NCBI GenBank assembly: GCA_964007475.1
Contig: OZ023273.1
Coordinates: forward strand, 51,461,525-51,525,524
Origin: Hybos culiciformis
Lineage: Eukaryota; Arthropoda; Insecta; Diptera; Hybotidae
DNA length: 64,000 bases
Direction: 5' to 3'
Numbering within the stretch: the stretch's first letter is position 1; every line of letters begins with the position of its first letter. The notes beneath the pieces were generated by a model that saw nothing but the letters and a program-made list of their open reading frames with translations, ran no database searches and had not been told where the DNA came from. Positions 53,336 to 63,172 of this stretch are shown here, piece after piece. Both the position numbers and the translations under genes were made by a program.

Positions 53336-54066
53336 CACACATTAAGGTTAGGAGAGGAGAATCAGAACAAACATTCTGAAAAAAAATTTGATTCCTTGGA
53401 CATTAATTGGGCATTCCCATTTTTGTGTTAAACGAAAACATAATTCATCGAAAACACTATTCACCGAATATACCAATTCACTGACCGCACTCAATCTGTC
53501 TATCATTTTGTGTTTTCGGTGAATTGTGTTTTCGGCAAATTGTGTTTTCGGGGAATTGACGCGGCACGAATATTTACTTTCAATGTTTTATGTTTTCAAA
53601 CGTAATAAAAAAATCAAATATGTCTTAACTTAATTATTTCCGTAATAGCCTCATTTATGAGCAATAAAACCTTTGCGCAAATAGTAGAATTTTTTTTATT
53701 GGTATATAATAAAATTTAATAAAAATCAAAAATTATGTAACAAAAAATATTATAACAACGATTATATTATACTTTTATTTTACTTTATAAAAAGGCAAAT
53801 ACTACTAATCATATTCATACTAAGTATATGCTATGGTGGAAGAACAATAAATATTTTAACAATAATTTATATTATATGTGTTATTAATATTATTATATAA
53901 ATAGACAAAAATAGAAAAAATATAGATACGTACATGTATAAAATCTTGGTAAAGTTAACACACAATAAAAACAAAAACATATGTTTTGTAACTTCAATTT
54001 TATGTTTTGAAAGTATAACTAAATTAAAGAGAAAAATTATGAGACAATTTATTTCCGTTGAGTATG
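53336..54066. other. AT-rich spacer
   Basis: No gene was recognised. Near 53440-53560 short repeats of TTCACCGAAAACAC-like and GTGTTTTCGGTGAATTG-like words occur, in both orientations, perhaps a remnant of a small inverted-repeat element. Confidence 0.5.
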
Positions 54067-54303
54067 CGCATTTGCAGGCTCGGCGTGTGCGAAGTGTGCA
54101 CTGCACACAGGCGCCGCAGGCGCCTTTAATGAAAAAGCGTCTACAAGCCAATATGAAATTTAAATTTTAACAAAAATTAATTTTTATTAAATGCATACAA
54201 ATTTTTTTTCGAGTTTTAATTTTTGGAGCAAACGAACTACAAAATTATCTGAAATTGTTGTCTCGCAAAATTGAAAATGATATTAATCCTGATTTATAAC
54301 AAT

Positions 54304-54747
54304 AATGTTGAAGAACTCTTTCCAAATGCACTGATTGCATTAAGGGTATTACCATAAAGGAAGTATATATATGAGAAATTCAGTCCATACAAAAAATTCA
54401 ATTTTAAAAAAATTAAACAAAAAATATGAAATCAAAAAATATGAAATCGCTATCCCATTACCGACAATTGGGATAATGATTTCATATAGACCGGCATTCT
54501 TAGTTTAATTTTTTTAATTTGAATTTTTTGTATGGAATGAATTTCTCTTATTTATGCTTACTTTCTGGTATTACTAACTTTACCCGTTTCAGTTGCTAAA
54601 GGTGAGAGAACTTTTCCAAAATTAAAACTGATCAAAAATTACTTGAGATCAACTATCGGGCAAGAAAAATGGAATGGGTTGACAATAGTCTCCATAGAAT
54701 CTGAAATTTCTAAATATATTAACTTTGATGTGCAAAGATTTCTCTAA
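54304..54747 (+). pseudogene. hAT transposase C-terminal dimerisation domain remnant
   Basis: The frame before the inner MITE gives VEELFPNALIALRV. After it, 54574-54747 gives LTLPVSVAKGERTFPKLKL, KNYLRSTIGQEKW, and NGLTIVSIESEIS. This is the hAT family C-terminal dimerisation region, which holds transposase subunits together. The catalytic domain and BED finger are gone. Removing the MITE and one copy of its duplication joins the two parts in frame. Confidence 0.85.
54353..54566. mobile_element. 214-bp MITE nested in the hAT remnant
   Basis: The arms share GAGAAATTCA and CCATACAAAAAATTCAA and are inverted with an AT-rich centre. The flanking duplication GGTATTAC (8 bp) is at 54345-54352 and 54567-54574. 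Removal restores the transposase reading frame. Confidence 0.85.
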
Positions 54748-55083
54748 AATCAAAGCAAGACGAGAAAGTAGTAGAGTATAAAGGAAGTTCAACAGGAATA
54801 TTTTTTGTTACAGATTTATGTAATTTACATATATTTTGTAATATTATATTAGGTTTTTCTCATTAATTTTGTTTTGTTTTGCTAAGAACTTGGATTATTT
54901 AATAAAGAGTTAAAAGGTTTAATCAAAACTCTTGTAAGTTCTATTATTATTATTCATAAATGAATTTAGCTATAGTTTTTGCTTTATATAGCATTTTAGT
55001 ATCTACTTGAAATCTTTTTCAAAGGCTCCAATCATTCCTCGCACACACAATAAAAAAAACCACGAGCCGGGCCTGCGCATTTG

Positions 55084-55855
55084 TATACATAGTATACATA
55101 GTTTTAGAAAGTTCATAATGATAACATGTGAAATATTCTATTAGAATCCTTTTATTTTTAAATTAGAATAAACAGTATTGGTTTGAAATAGGATTCAGTC
55201 GAATATAACCTTCTAAATAATCTTAATTGTATGGTTTTTATACAAGTGGAATAAATATTTTGGGGGAAATACGTAAGAGCATACGTAGAATCTGTAAAAG
55301 ATGATCGTTTATTAATTTTTATTTTAAACTTATTTTTCACCCCCTTTTTCCAGTAAAAACGAAAAAGCAAATTATATACCATATAATTTTCTATCCGACG
55401 GATTAATAAGCTTTATAAATGTTAGACATTATAAATAGGTATGTCTCAAAAATTGTAAATGATATAATTTTGAAAACATCACTTCTAGAAATCATGCACA
55501 AAAAAAAAACAGATAGCCGCGGCAGCTATATTTTCTCTGTATATATTTTGCTACGTACCTGTCAATGATGTTATCAAACTTACTATTTGTTATAGCAAAG
55601 GAAAATAGCTAATAGTTTTACTTTTTAATATAATCTGTTCTTATGATTATAGCAATATATGTCATTTAAAATTTCTGAAACTGATATAGTACACAAAATA
55701 TGTTTTGTAAATTATTTTTCGCTAGAAAAACAATGATACTATAATTTTCTAGTAGCAACTTTTAGAACAATTCATTTGCAATATTTTTGGCACCAGTTAT
55801 TACATATTTAATAATAAATGAAAGATTTTTAGCACATATTATAACGATTCCCGGA
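55084..55855. other. AT-rich sequence, old repeat
   Basis: No gene. About 55550-55800 shares scattered words with 59930-60115 in the same order (TAGCAATAT, TGTCA, ATTTC, GTACA, CAATTCATTTGC, ATATTTTTGG), suggesting two diverged copies of an old repeat. Confidence 0.4.
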
Positions 55856-56397
55856 CAGTTACAATTCGCATATATGGGCTGGTGCCCCCAAAACCCATCT
55901 TGAATACCTGGACAAAGTTCAGAGAAGGGCTATTAGATTGATAAACAATGACCAAACCACCAGCTCATTAACTTCACTCAACCACCGTCGTAATGTAGGT
56001 GCACTTTCCATTTTTTATAAATACCTTGTTGGAAAGGAAGTAAAGGCCCTACTTCCTCAACTTCAAATATTTTCAAGCCAACCACGTACCGCTTCAACGT
56101 CACACCCATATTTCGTAAAAACTCCCAGATGTGATAGAACGAGCTTCGGAGATTCGTTTTCAATTCGCACCTCGCGAATGTGGAATGCTCTCCCATTAAA
56201 GTTGTTCCCGACAGCTGGTGCACGCTTGATTTACGACTTGCGCTGCTTTAAGAAAAGTGTAAATGATTATACCTACTAACTGTCCCACTTTTTAATCCCG
56301 TCTAAACTTCCTGTCCTCACTACCAAATCCATACTTCTTATAGTATAAAAGGTATCCCACCTAGCGATTTGGTAACTTTAATAAAAAAAAAAAAAAA
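55856..56397 (+). mobile_element. 5'-truncated non-LTR retrotransposon with poly(A) tail
   Basis: The open frame from about 55862 to 56279 encodes the end of an ORF2: HLEYLDKVQRRAIRLINN, then SLNHRRNVGALSIFYKYL, RTSFGDSFSIRTSRMWNALP and a final FKKSVNDYTY. This is the C-terminal segment after RT in CR1/RTE-like elements. The stop at 56279 is followed by ~100 bp of 3' UTR and a run of about 17 As ending near 56396. The RT core is missing. The young-looking tail and uninterrupted frame suggest a fairly recent insertion. Exact clade not determined. Confidence 0.8.
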
Positions 56398-56665
56398 AGT
56401 TGCCGAAATGACATTTGAGAATCTGACATTTGCCAATCTGACATTTGACCAGTTTTTTGGTTTAATAAAACTTTTTCTCATCTAAAAAAAAAACTTTTTT
56501 GTTTTAAAAAAATTTACCTATAAAGTGGGAAATAAATTTATTTCAATTTGGAAAAGGTGTGAAAAGGAACGGGGGACTCAAATATCGGATTGGCAAATGT
56601 CAGATTGTCAAATTTCCGTGGGCAAATGTCAGATTGTCAAATGTCATTTGGGCAACTGTCTGCCC
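56398..56665. mobile_element. MITE with iterated TGACATTTG termini
   Basis: The left end AGTTGCCGAAATGACATTTG and right end CAAATGTCATTTGGGCAACT are inverted. Each side holds three TGACATTTG or CAAATGTCA motifs. The left end directly abuts the poly(A) tail of the preceding non-LTR copy. No clear target duplication. Confidence 0.7.
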
Positions 56666-57912
56666 CCCATTATAACCTACAAATAACGCAGTTTTAGTTA
56701 CAATCTATCTGCTACATTTTATAGCTATAGATTATCCACCTACTTTTTTTTCGATATAAAAAAACCAAAATTTTAGCAAACTCTAAAACTGTATGTACTA
56801 TTGGGAAATAGATATCTTCTGACTTAAAAAAAAAATTTGAATGAAAATAAATTGTTTCTTAATAATTGAAGTAATAAAAAATAAAGAGTTGTTTTAATTA
56901 ATTTGTTCATCTTATTTGTACCAGTTTTACTTTTATTTCATTTAATTTCAACAATGAGAATGGCAAAATGAAATTAAAAAGCAATAAATTCATTTTATTT
57001 GAAAAAAATTAAAGTAGGTATTCGTGCAGGCTTTCTTTGCAGGTGCTGGCAACTCGGTGTTGCCAGTTTAACCCATAGATAAACCCGAAAAACACTGAAA
57101 AAACAAAAAATGGGTTTTTCATTTAAATGTACTCCCTCAATTTTCAAACGATTTGGTCACTCTATACCATTTTGGAAAGGTCTTCTAGACCACTTTAAAA
57201 AGCCGCTTTCGCAGGTTGAAATTTTTTAATGTTTTAGAAGATAATTAACTTCTTAGGATTTCCCCATAAAAAAAAATTACCATTTTTAGCTATTTTCAAA
57301 AAAGTACTCCATGTACTCCATGATCTTACGTACTATATTTTTCAAACTTCGCAGTCAAAAAGTACATATTTATACCTTCGAAAGCCGCTTTCGCGGGTCA
57401 AATCGGTCCAGTACTTTAGGATTGGCGACGTTTTATACAAAACCAGTTTTGAAATATTTTAGTTCGATTTTGCTCAGTTTTGGTGTTGTATTTACTGTAT
57501 ATATTTTCGAGAACTGTTTTAAATAACTCCCCTTCCATTTCAATTTCATCGACATTGTCATATAAGCTTTGAAATTTTTTTTTTAATGTTTCTTTCACAT
57601 CAATTTAATTTGCTTTCCAATTTTCTTTTCCAAACTTATAACCTAAACTTTTTACTATTGTAATTAGTATTTAATCCTATCTGATTTTACAATAATTTCT
57701 GAAAGGCATATAGCAAGTTCTATAAACTCGAGTATCTCCGAACAGGGCTGGACTGGGAATGAATTTAGGTCCGGAAAAATCAAATTTTCTTCATTAATAA
57801 TTTTTCTCACGCTTGAAAAAAAAATTAAAAGAAAACATTATAATTTTAGACAACGGATTTTATACCGCCCACCAGGAAACTACTTCTAGCTTGTTAGGCC
57901 AGTCCAGCTATG
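56666..57912. other. AT-rich intergenic sequence
   Basis: No coding block recognised. CGAAAGCCGCTTTCGC (about 57378-57394) is a palindrome, and a related AAAAGCCGCTTTCGCAGGT occurs near 57198, so a small repeat may be present. Confidence 0.45.
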
Positions 57913-57921
57913 TCTCCGAAT

Positions 57922-59006
57922 GGGGCACTGAATTATGACCGCATGAATTATGACCGCGGAAAAAGTTTGTATGAGCGGGCACAATTCATTTTTAAAATGA
58001 ATTTTGTCCGCGCAACAAAATGTCTTTTGACCGTGCGGTCAAAATTCATTTTATTTATAAATTGAGTCGCAGTCAAAATTCATTTTGAAAATGAATTTTG
58101 CCCGCACATTTTGTCGCGGTCAAAATTCATTTTTTTATAAATTGAGTCACGGCCAAAATTCATTTTGAAAATGAATTTTGTCCGCACGTTTTGCCGCGGT
58201 CAAAATTCATTTTTTTTAAATTGAGTTGTTGCCGGGAACGCGAGTATTATGCACAAAAGTTATGGAGAAGATACAATTCATTTTAAATGACTTATTTTGA
58301 AAAATGAAATCAACCCTCCGATAAAATATTGTGTTCTAAGCAAAAGGGCAAGGGCGCCAGCCGCAAATCCCACTGACCAACCGCTCGCTCGCAGCCCTGC
58401 TGCCCCGTTCCCCTTTTGCTTAGAACACAATATTTTATCGGAATATATTGTGAGGTACACAAGGGGAAGGGGGGGCAGCAAGGCGGCGGCCGGGATGTTG
58501 GTCAGTGGGATTTGCTGCTGGCGCTCCCCCCCCCCGCCCCCTTGTGTCTACCCCACAAATATTTTATCTTTTTTACTCACATACGATAAATAGTGTCGTT
58601 TAAAAATGATTTTAGGCCTTTTCCAAAAGGATGCCGTACAAAATGTATGAAAAAGCTGTTTTTATTTTCAATATTTGTTAAGTAATATTTTTGATGAAAC
58701 TATTTTTGCATAATACAGCCGCAAATTTTGTCGCGGTCAAAATTCATTTTTTTTCTAAATAGAGTCGCGGCCAAAATTCATTTTGAAAATGAATTTTGTC
58801 CGCACATTTTGCCGCGGTCAAAATTCATTTTTTTACTAAATTGAGTTGCGGCCAAAATTCATTTTAAAAATGAATTTTGTCCGCACATTTTGTAGCGGTC
58901 AAAATTCATTTGTTTTCTAAATTGAGGCGCGGTCAAAATTCATTTTGAAAATGAATTTTGACCGCCAATCGCGGTCATAATTCATGCGGTCAAAATTCAT
59001 GGAGCC
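57922..59006. mobile_element. 1,085-bp Mutator-like element (MULE-type MITE)
   Basis: The inverted ends share TGACCGCATGAATTATGACC. They are flanked by the exact 9-bp duplication TCTCCGAAT (57913-57921, 59007-59015), the size made by Mutator-like transposases. The interior has many units of GCGGTCAAAATTCATTTT and CAAAATTCATTTTGAAAATG with AAATTGAGTCGCGG, in two blocks (57930-58225 and 58715-58970). Between the blocks is a different, GC-rich inverted repeat. No transposase. Confidence 0.88.
58320..58570. repeat. GC-rich inverted repeat inside the MULE-type element
   Basis: ATATTGTGTTCTAAGCAAAA (58327) and TTTTGCTTAGAACACAATAT (58415) are inverted around a GC-rich centre. A second, similar GC-rich half follows to 58550. 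GCAAATCCCACTGACCAACC (58362) recurs inverted near 58490 and again direct at 60473. Frames across this region are artefacts of the repeats. Confidence 0.75.
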
Positions 59007-59015
59007 TCTCCGAAT

Positions 59016-60330
59016 CATTCAAAAACTCACTCACGAGTTGTTTTGAGTCGCTTTTACGTTTTTTAGTAGTAGATAATTGTTTTAAATTATTCAAACGTTT
59101 TATCCGTTCATTCACGTTCCAACATGCATTTCCTAAAATCATGTCCTCATAAATTTTGGTTTTTCAGTCTTTTTTGTTATAGATTCGTTCTTTAAGATTG
59201 AGTTTTTGAATAATAACGGACATTTTTTTTTTCGTAATTTTTTTAATTTGGCATACCTCTTTTATTTATTATTCGATTCTTAAAATTTTTTTTTAATTTT
59301 TTTTTTGGTTTTATTTCTGTAGTACAAATGTTGCCCAAAAGGTGGAGTAATTTTAGTTTAATACACAAAATTGGTTAAAACGCCATCTATACAATATTTT
59401 CAGGAACTAAAACTTTCTAAAAAAAATGAAGGTCAACTCCTCCTGAATCAAAGTCTAGAACATCATGAAAGGCTATTTCGAAGTTTTCATACTCAAAAAT
59501 GCTTAATTTCAAAGTAACCAAAAAGTAACGGTAAAACTTCAAAAAACCAAAATGGCGGCAAACTTGTTGAACAAACATAATTTCTAATACAACTTTATCA
59601 CTTTCAAGAATAAAAATCCAATTTTTGCAAAAAAACACGTTTTTGTGGGGTTGCTACTTATAGTATATACATTTTTTATTGCATTTTATCTGTATTGTAA
59701 TATAGTGCTATATAACAATTCATATAAGTAATGGATTCATTAAACATTTTTTTTTCTATAAAAAAACTATATTTATTATATCAAATCGTTCAACTTTTTG
59801 AAAATTTTAATTTTAACAACCATTCTGCTTTGTGATTAATATTATTTCTATATTCTTCATTATATATAAAGTATGACCGGATTAACTTTTGCTATGTATA
59901 TATAGTTCAAAGCGAAATGCGTCATTATCAAAATTTGCTGTTTTGTCATAGCAAGCAAAAAATGCTACATCTTTTATTTTTTATATATGATATAGCAATA
60001 TTTGTCAAAAAATTTCCAGAAATTCATATTGTACAAACAATTATTTTTGATATTTTTTTCATCTAAGAAGAGTTGCAAATTTTGCTACAATTCATTTGCT
60101 TTATATTTTTGGACGGGTGTATTTGATAAAAAATGCAAGAACACGTACTGCGAGAAAGTATTAAAGTTTAAGTTATAACAGATCCAGTTGGTTATAGTAG
60201 CTGGTTCTTCTAGCTAATTTTCCAACAAGTTTTTTTCCAGTGTATAAGTACGTTTTTTGATTCCTGATGCAAAAAAAAGGTTTAAGTACTGAAGAATTGT
60301 TTTTCAATTAGGAGAAAAAAAAAAATGGGA
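59016..60330. other. AT-rich intergenic sequence
   Basis: No coding block was recognised. 59930-60115 appears to be a diverged copy of the repeat at 55550-55800. Confidence 0.45.
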
Positions 60331-60462
60331 AAAATCAAAATAGTATATTCCCAAAAAATATTCATTCAGCCAATTTGTCAGTTTTTTATTTTTAATGTTT
60401 TTTTATGACTATTTATCACAAACATTTTTTTATTTTTTAAAGAATTGTTTTTTAAATTAAAT

Positions 60463-60770
60463 CGCCAGCCGCAAATCCCACTGACCAACCACCAGTCCGC
60501 CCGCCCGCAGCCCTCACCCTTCGCCCCCTTCTCGCGTTCTGAGACACTCCCAATACTGCTAACACAAAAATTAGGCCAATCATCGGCCAAGGAATAAGTA
60601 CCGTAGTGTTTGTCACAAATAAGCATTGAGGTGGATGAGTTATGTCATTCCAAAGGATATAACTCATCGGCCAATTTTCGGATGAGTTAAAATGGATATA
60701 ACTTATCCAAAATCGACCGATGAGTTAAGTACCGATGAGTTATTGCACTTCGCCGTAATTTATGTTTCTA
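60463..60770. repeat. GC-rich motif and GATGAGTTA repeats
   Basis: CGCCAGCCGCAAATCCCACT (60465) continues into a C-rich stretch to about 60533, also found at 58355. Downstream the word GATGAGTTA recurs at about 60635, 60682, 60719 and 60734, with ACTCATCGG inverted near 60662. Purpose unknown. Confidence 0.6.
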
Positions 60771-60773
60771 AAA

Positions 60774-61719
60774 GGGAGCTTCTACAGTTACGGCAAACGT
60801 AACTCTTTTTTTTTTTTTTTTAAGTTACGGCAACCGTAATCCTGTTCAAAATTGACTAAAGTTACGGCAAACGTAACTCTTTTTTTATTTTTAGAGTTAC
60901 GGCAACCGTAATCCTGTTGAAAATTGACTAAAGTTACGGCAAACGTAACTCTTTTTTTATTTTTAGAGTTACGGCAACCGTAATCCTGTTGAAAATTGTT
61001 TAAAGTTACGGCAAACGTAACTCTTTTTTTTTTTTTAGAGTTACGGCAACCGTAATCCTGTAGAAAATTGTCTAAAGTTACGGCGGACGTAACTTTTTTT
61101 TTTTTTTAGTGATTACGGCAAAGTTTTTTTTTGAGCATTATGACTTTTTTTTTAAATAAAAAGTTGTTATGCTGAATGGGGGACGGCCGCCGCCTCCCCC
61201 AAACCCCCTAGGGCTTCTTTTTTTTTATTTTTTTTATTTTGCTTTGGCGCTTCGCGCTTTTAAAACTATTTTTGTATTTTTGTATAACTATGTAAGGTTT
61301 TACTATTCTTGCATTTTTTGTATGACAATGTAAGGTTTTTACTTGTCAATAACTTTCACATGTACACATAATTTATATTTTCTATTTTGTACACGTTTAT
61401 AATTTTAATACTGTAGCCGAGAGGTAGAGTGGTAGAATGAAATGCTAAAGAACGAGGTTCGAATCCCGAAGAAAGGGTTAAAACAAAAAAAAGGAAGAAA
61501 AGAAAGAAAAGAAAAAAAGAAAAACAAGAAAAAAAAGAAAAAAAAATTAAATAAAAATTTTTTTTTTTCGACAAAAAAAAATTGCCGTAACTTTAAGCAT
61601 TATGTAAGCATTATGTAAAATAAGTTACGTTAACCGTAACTGTTAAAAAAAAAAATAAGTTACGTTAACCGTAACTGTTAAAAAAAAAAATAAGTTACGG
61701 TTGCCGTAACTGTAGCCAC
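60774..61719. mobile_element. GTTACGG foldback element, 946-bp copy
   Basis: The left end has five successive units of AGTTACGGCAAACGTAACTC followed by GAGTTACGGCAACCGTAATC. The right end has inverted AGTTACGTTAACCGTAACTG units and ends CTGTAGCCAC. TCTAAAA flanks both ends (60767-60773, 61720-61726). The core matches the copy at 29310-29769 in opposite orientation. A SINE is inserted at about 61338-61568. Confidence 0.85.
61338..61568 (+). mobile_element. tRNA-derived SINE inserted in the foldback element
   Basis: The sequence is absent from the related foldback copy at 29310-29769, so it is an insertion. It has a good A box (TAGCCGAGAGGTAGAGTGG, 61414-61432) and a perfect B box (GGTTCGAATCC, 61456-61466), then a purine-rich AAGAAAAGAAAG tail. 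The spacing of the boxes suggests tRNA origin. It does not fold into a complete tRNA by eye. Confidence 0.7.
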
Positions 61720-62106
61720 TCTAAAAATAAGGAAATAAAATGGAGGGAATTGATAAATGTCAAAAACTCACACATGAACAATTAAAATTCCACGTCTACC
61801 AAGTTTAAAGTAACAATGCACAAAAAAATGTCCAAGTACAAAAAATATAAAGTTAGGAAACTCCGAACATATTTTAAAATTTATCTATTTTTTAGATAGG
61901 AAAATGAAAATTTAAAATTTTTTTAAAATTATAAAAAGTTATTATGTAGGAAATAGAGGCATATTATAAATATGTTAAAAAGGTCGAATAGATTGATATA
62001 AGAAGTGGAAAAGTTTTTTAACTCTGACTTATAATTGCAAGTTTGGTCGTGATTTTTTATAATGTGGTTAATTTCACAATATTTTTAATTTGTGCTTATC
62101 ATTATT

Positions 62107-62373
62107 CTATTCAAGAATTTGGACATTGCCGAAATTAAATGTATAGGAATTTAATGCTACGTGCTGTTCCACTGCTGTCTTAGGATCTTGAATGTTGGTT
62201 TTAGATATCGAATTTTTGTGTTGATCAATTCTATTTTTTAATTTTAGGTTAGTTTCTCCTATACAGTGTTTGTCACAGTCATTACAGGGAATTTCATATA
62301 CTAGGCCTGATTCTTCAGTGTTGGGAATAGGATATTTTAATTTTTTGAAAAAAATGGTGTTTAGTTGATGCAA
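62107..62373 (-). pseudogene. Penelope-like GIY-YIG endonuclease domain
   Basis: The stretch ESGLVYEIPCNDCDKHCIGE is the GIY-YIG core with the extra Cys pair typical of Penelope-like elements. LKNRIDQHKNSI and AVEQHVALNSYTFNFGNVQI follow. The nuclease cuts target DNA during retrotransposition. The frame is separate from the RT fragments, so the protein is broken. The canonical second Tyr of YIG appears as Cys (CIG). Confidence 0.8.
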
Positions 62374-62664
62374 TGGTTTAGTTGTTATGTTAACATTTGT
62401 GATAAAATAATTTAGTTGTTTAGTGAGCGTTTGTGTTAGTTCAGGTATAAAAGGGATGGAGCAATAGGGAGCAATAGTTTATCAATATTATTATTTACGT
62501 TGTGGAGGGAAGAGGTAAAATGGAAAGTTGTGTTGATAATTTTATTAATTATTTTTATGGGGAAGCTATTTTTTAATAAAATCGATTTCAACTTGTTAAT
62601 GTTTTCTTTTTGGAATCTTATATGACTATAGGTATTAATTATCATATGTTAGCGGTATTAATTA

Positions 62665-62991
62665 TCATATGTTTAAGGTGCGCCGAATGATAATTAATGA
62701 TTCGCTGGGATGAAATGTTTTCCAATTAGTTATCAATGTGCTATTGTTTTTAATAATTGTTAGGTCCAAATATTTAATTTTTTCGTTGCTTTCTATTTCT
62801 TTGGTGAATACAATATTTAGGTCGAATGAATTTAAAGTATTAAGGATGGTATCAATTGTATTATTGTTGCAAAGTAGGAGATGATCATCAACATAAACTT
62901 TCCAAAGGTGGGGAAGAGGCAATTGTTTTGTTTTTAGTTGAGATAATGTCCATTCTATAAGATGGTCAGTAGTTATTTGGACATTTATCAA
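62665..62991 (-). pseudogene. Penelope-like RT C-terminal fragment
   Basis: The YVDD catalytic box appears in LWKVYVDDHLLL, followed by NSFDLNIVFTKEIES and IKYLDLTIIKN, the block after the RT core in Penelope-like elements. The frame is lost near 62665, at a 22-bp tandem duplication of GGTATTAATTATCATATGTT (62632-62678). It continues at 62645-62436 (RFQKENINKLKSILLKNSFP), a further part of the same protein. Upstream RT motifs are absent. Confidence 0.8.
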
Positions 62992-63172
62992 TTCCCTCCA
63001 TTTTATTTCCTAATTTTTAGAAACATAAATTACTAATAAGATTTAAATTAAAACTGAAGAATAATTCTTTAAAAAAAAAAAAAGTTTGTGATAAATAGCC
63101 ATAAAAAAACATTAAAAATAAAACACTGACAAATTGGCTTAATGAATATTTTTTTGGGAATATAATTTTTTT

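Larger units (their letters stand above)
54075..55075 (+). mobile_element. 1,001-bp hAT deletion derivative
   Basis: The ends CAGGCTCGGCGTG and CACGAGCCGGGCCTG are imperfect inverted repeats. They are flanked by the exact 8-bp duplication CGCATTTG (54067-54074, 55076-55083). Inside is the last part of a hAT transposase. A second MITE with its own 8-bp duplication interrupts that remnant. Most of the transposase is deleted, so the copy is non-autonomous. Confidence 0.92.
61722..63018 (-). mobile_element. Penelope-like element remnant, 5'-truncated
   Basis: On the minus strand the order is end of RT, linker, GIY-YIG endonuclease, 3' region. About 40 bp at the start of the fragment (62977-63018, containing TAAAATGGAGGGAATTGATA) recur inverted at 61727-61768. 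Penelope-like elements often carry terminal repeats and inverted end fragments. Most of the RT is missing. Confidence 0.8.
60331..63172. repeat. ~2.8-kb nest bounded by ~90-bp inverted repeats
   Basis: 60331-60425 and 63083-63172 are inverted copies, sharing TGACAAATTGGCT and GTTTGTGATAAATAG with only a few differences. They enclose GC-rich motif sequence, a foldback element, a SINE and a Penelope-like remnant. They could be the TIRs of an older element that later took insertions, or two separate inverted insertions. Confidence 0.7.

Noticed and set aside
53867..54170. Overlapping 94- and 78-codon ORFs on opposite strands
   Set aside because: They run through AT-rich DNA into the hAT terminal repeat. 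Cys/Arg-rich parts are the translated TIR region.
58278..58593. 67- and 98-codon ORFs in GC-rich sequence
   Set aside because: They translate the inverted GC-rich repeat of the MULE-type element. The same residues reappear at 60452-60667 from the shared repeat.
61411..61470. Functional tRNA gene
   Set aside because: A and B boxes are present but acceptor and anticodon stems do not pair by eye. It sits in an inserted SINE with a purine-rich tail.
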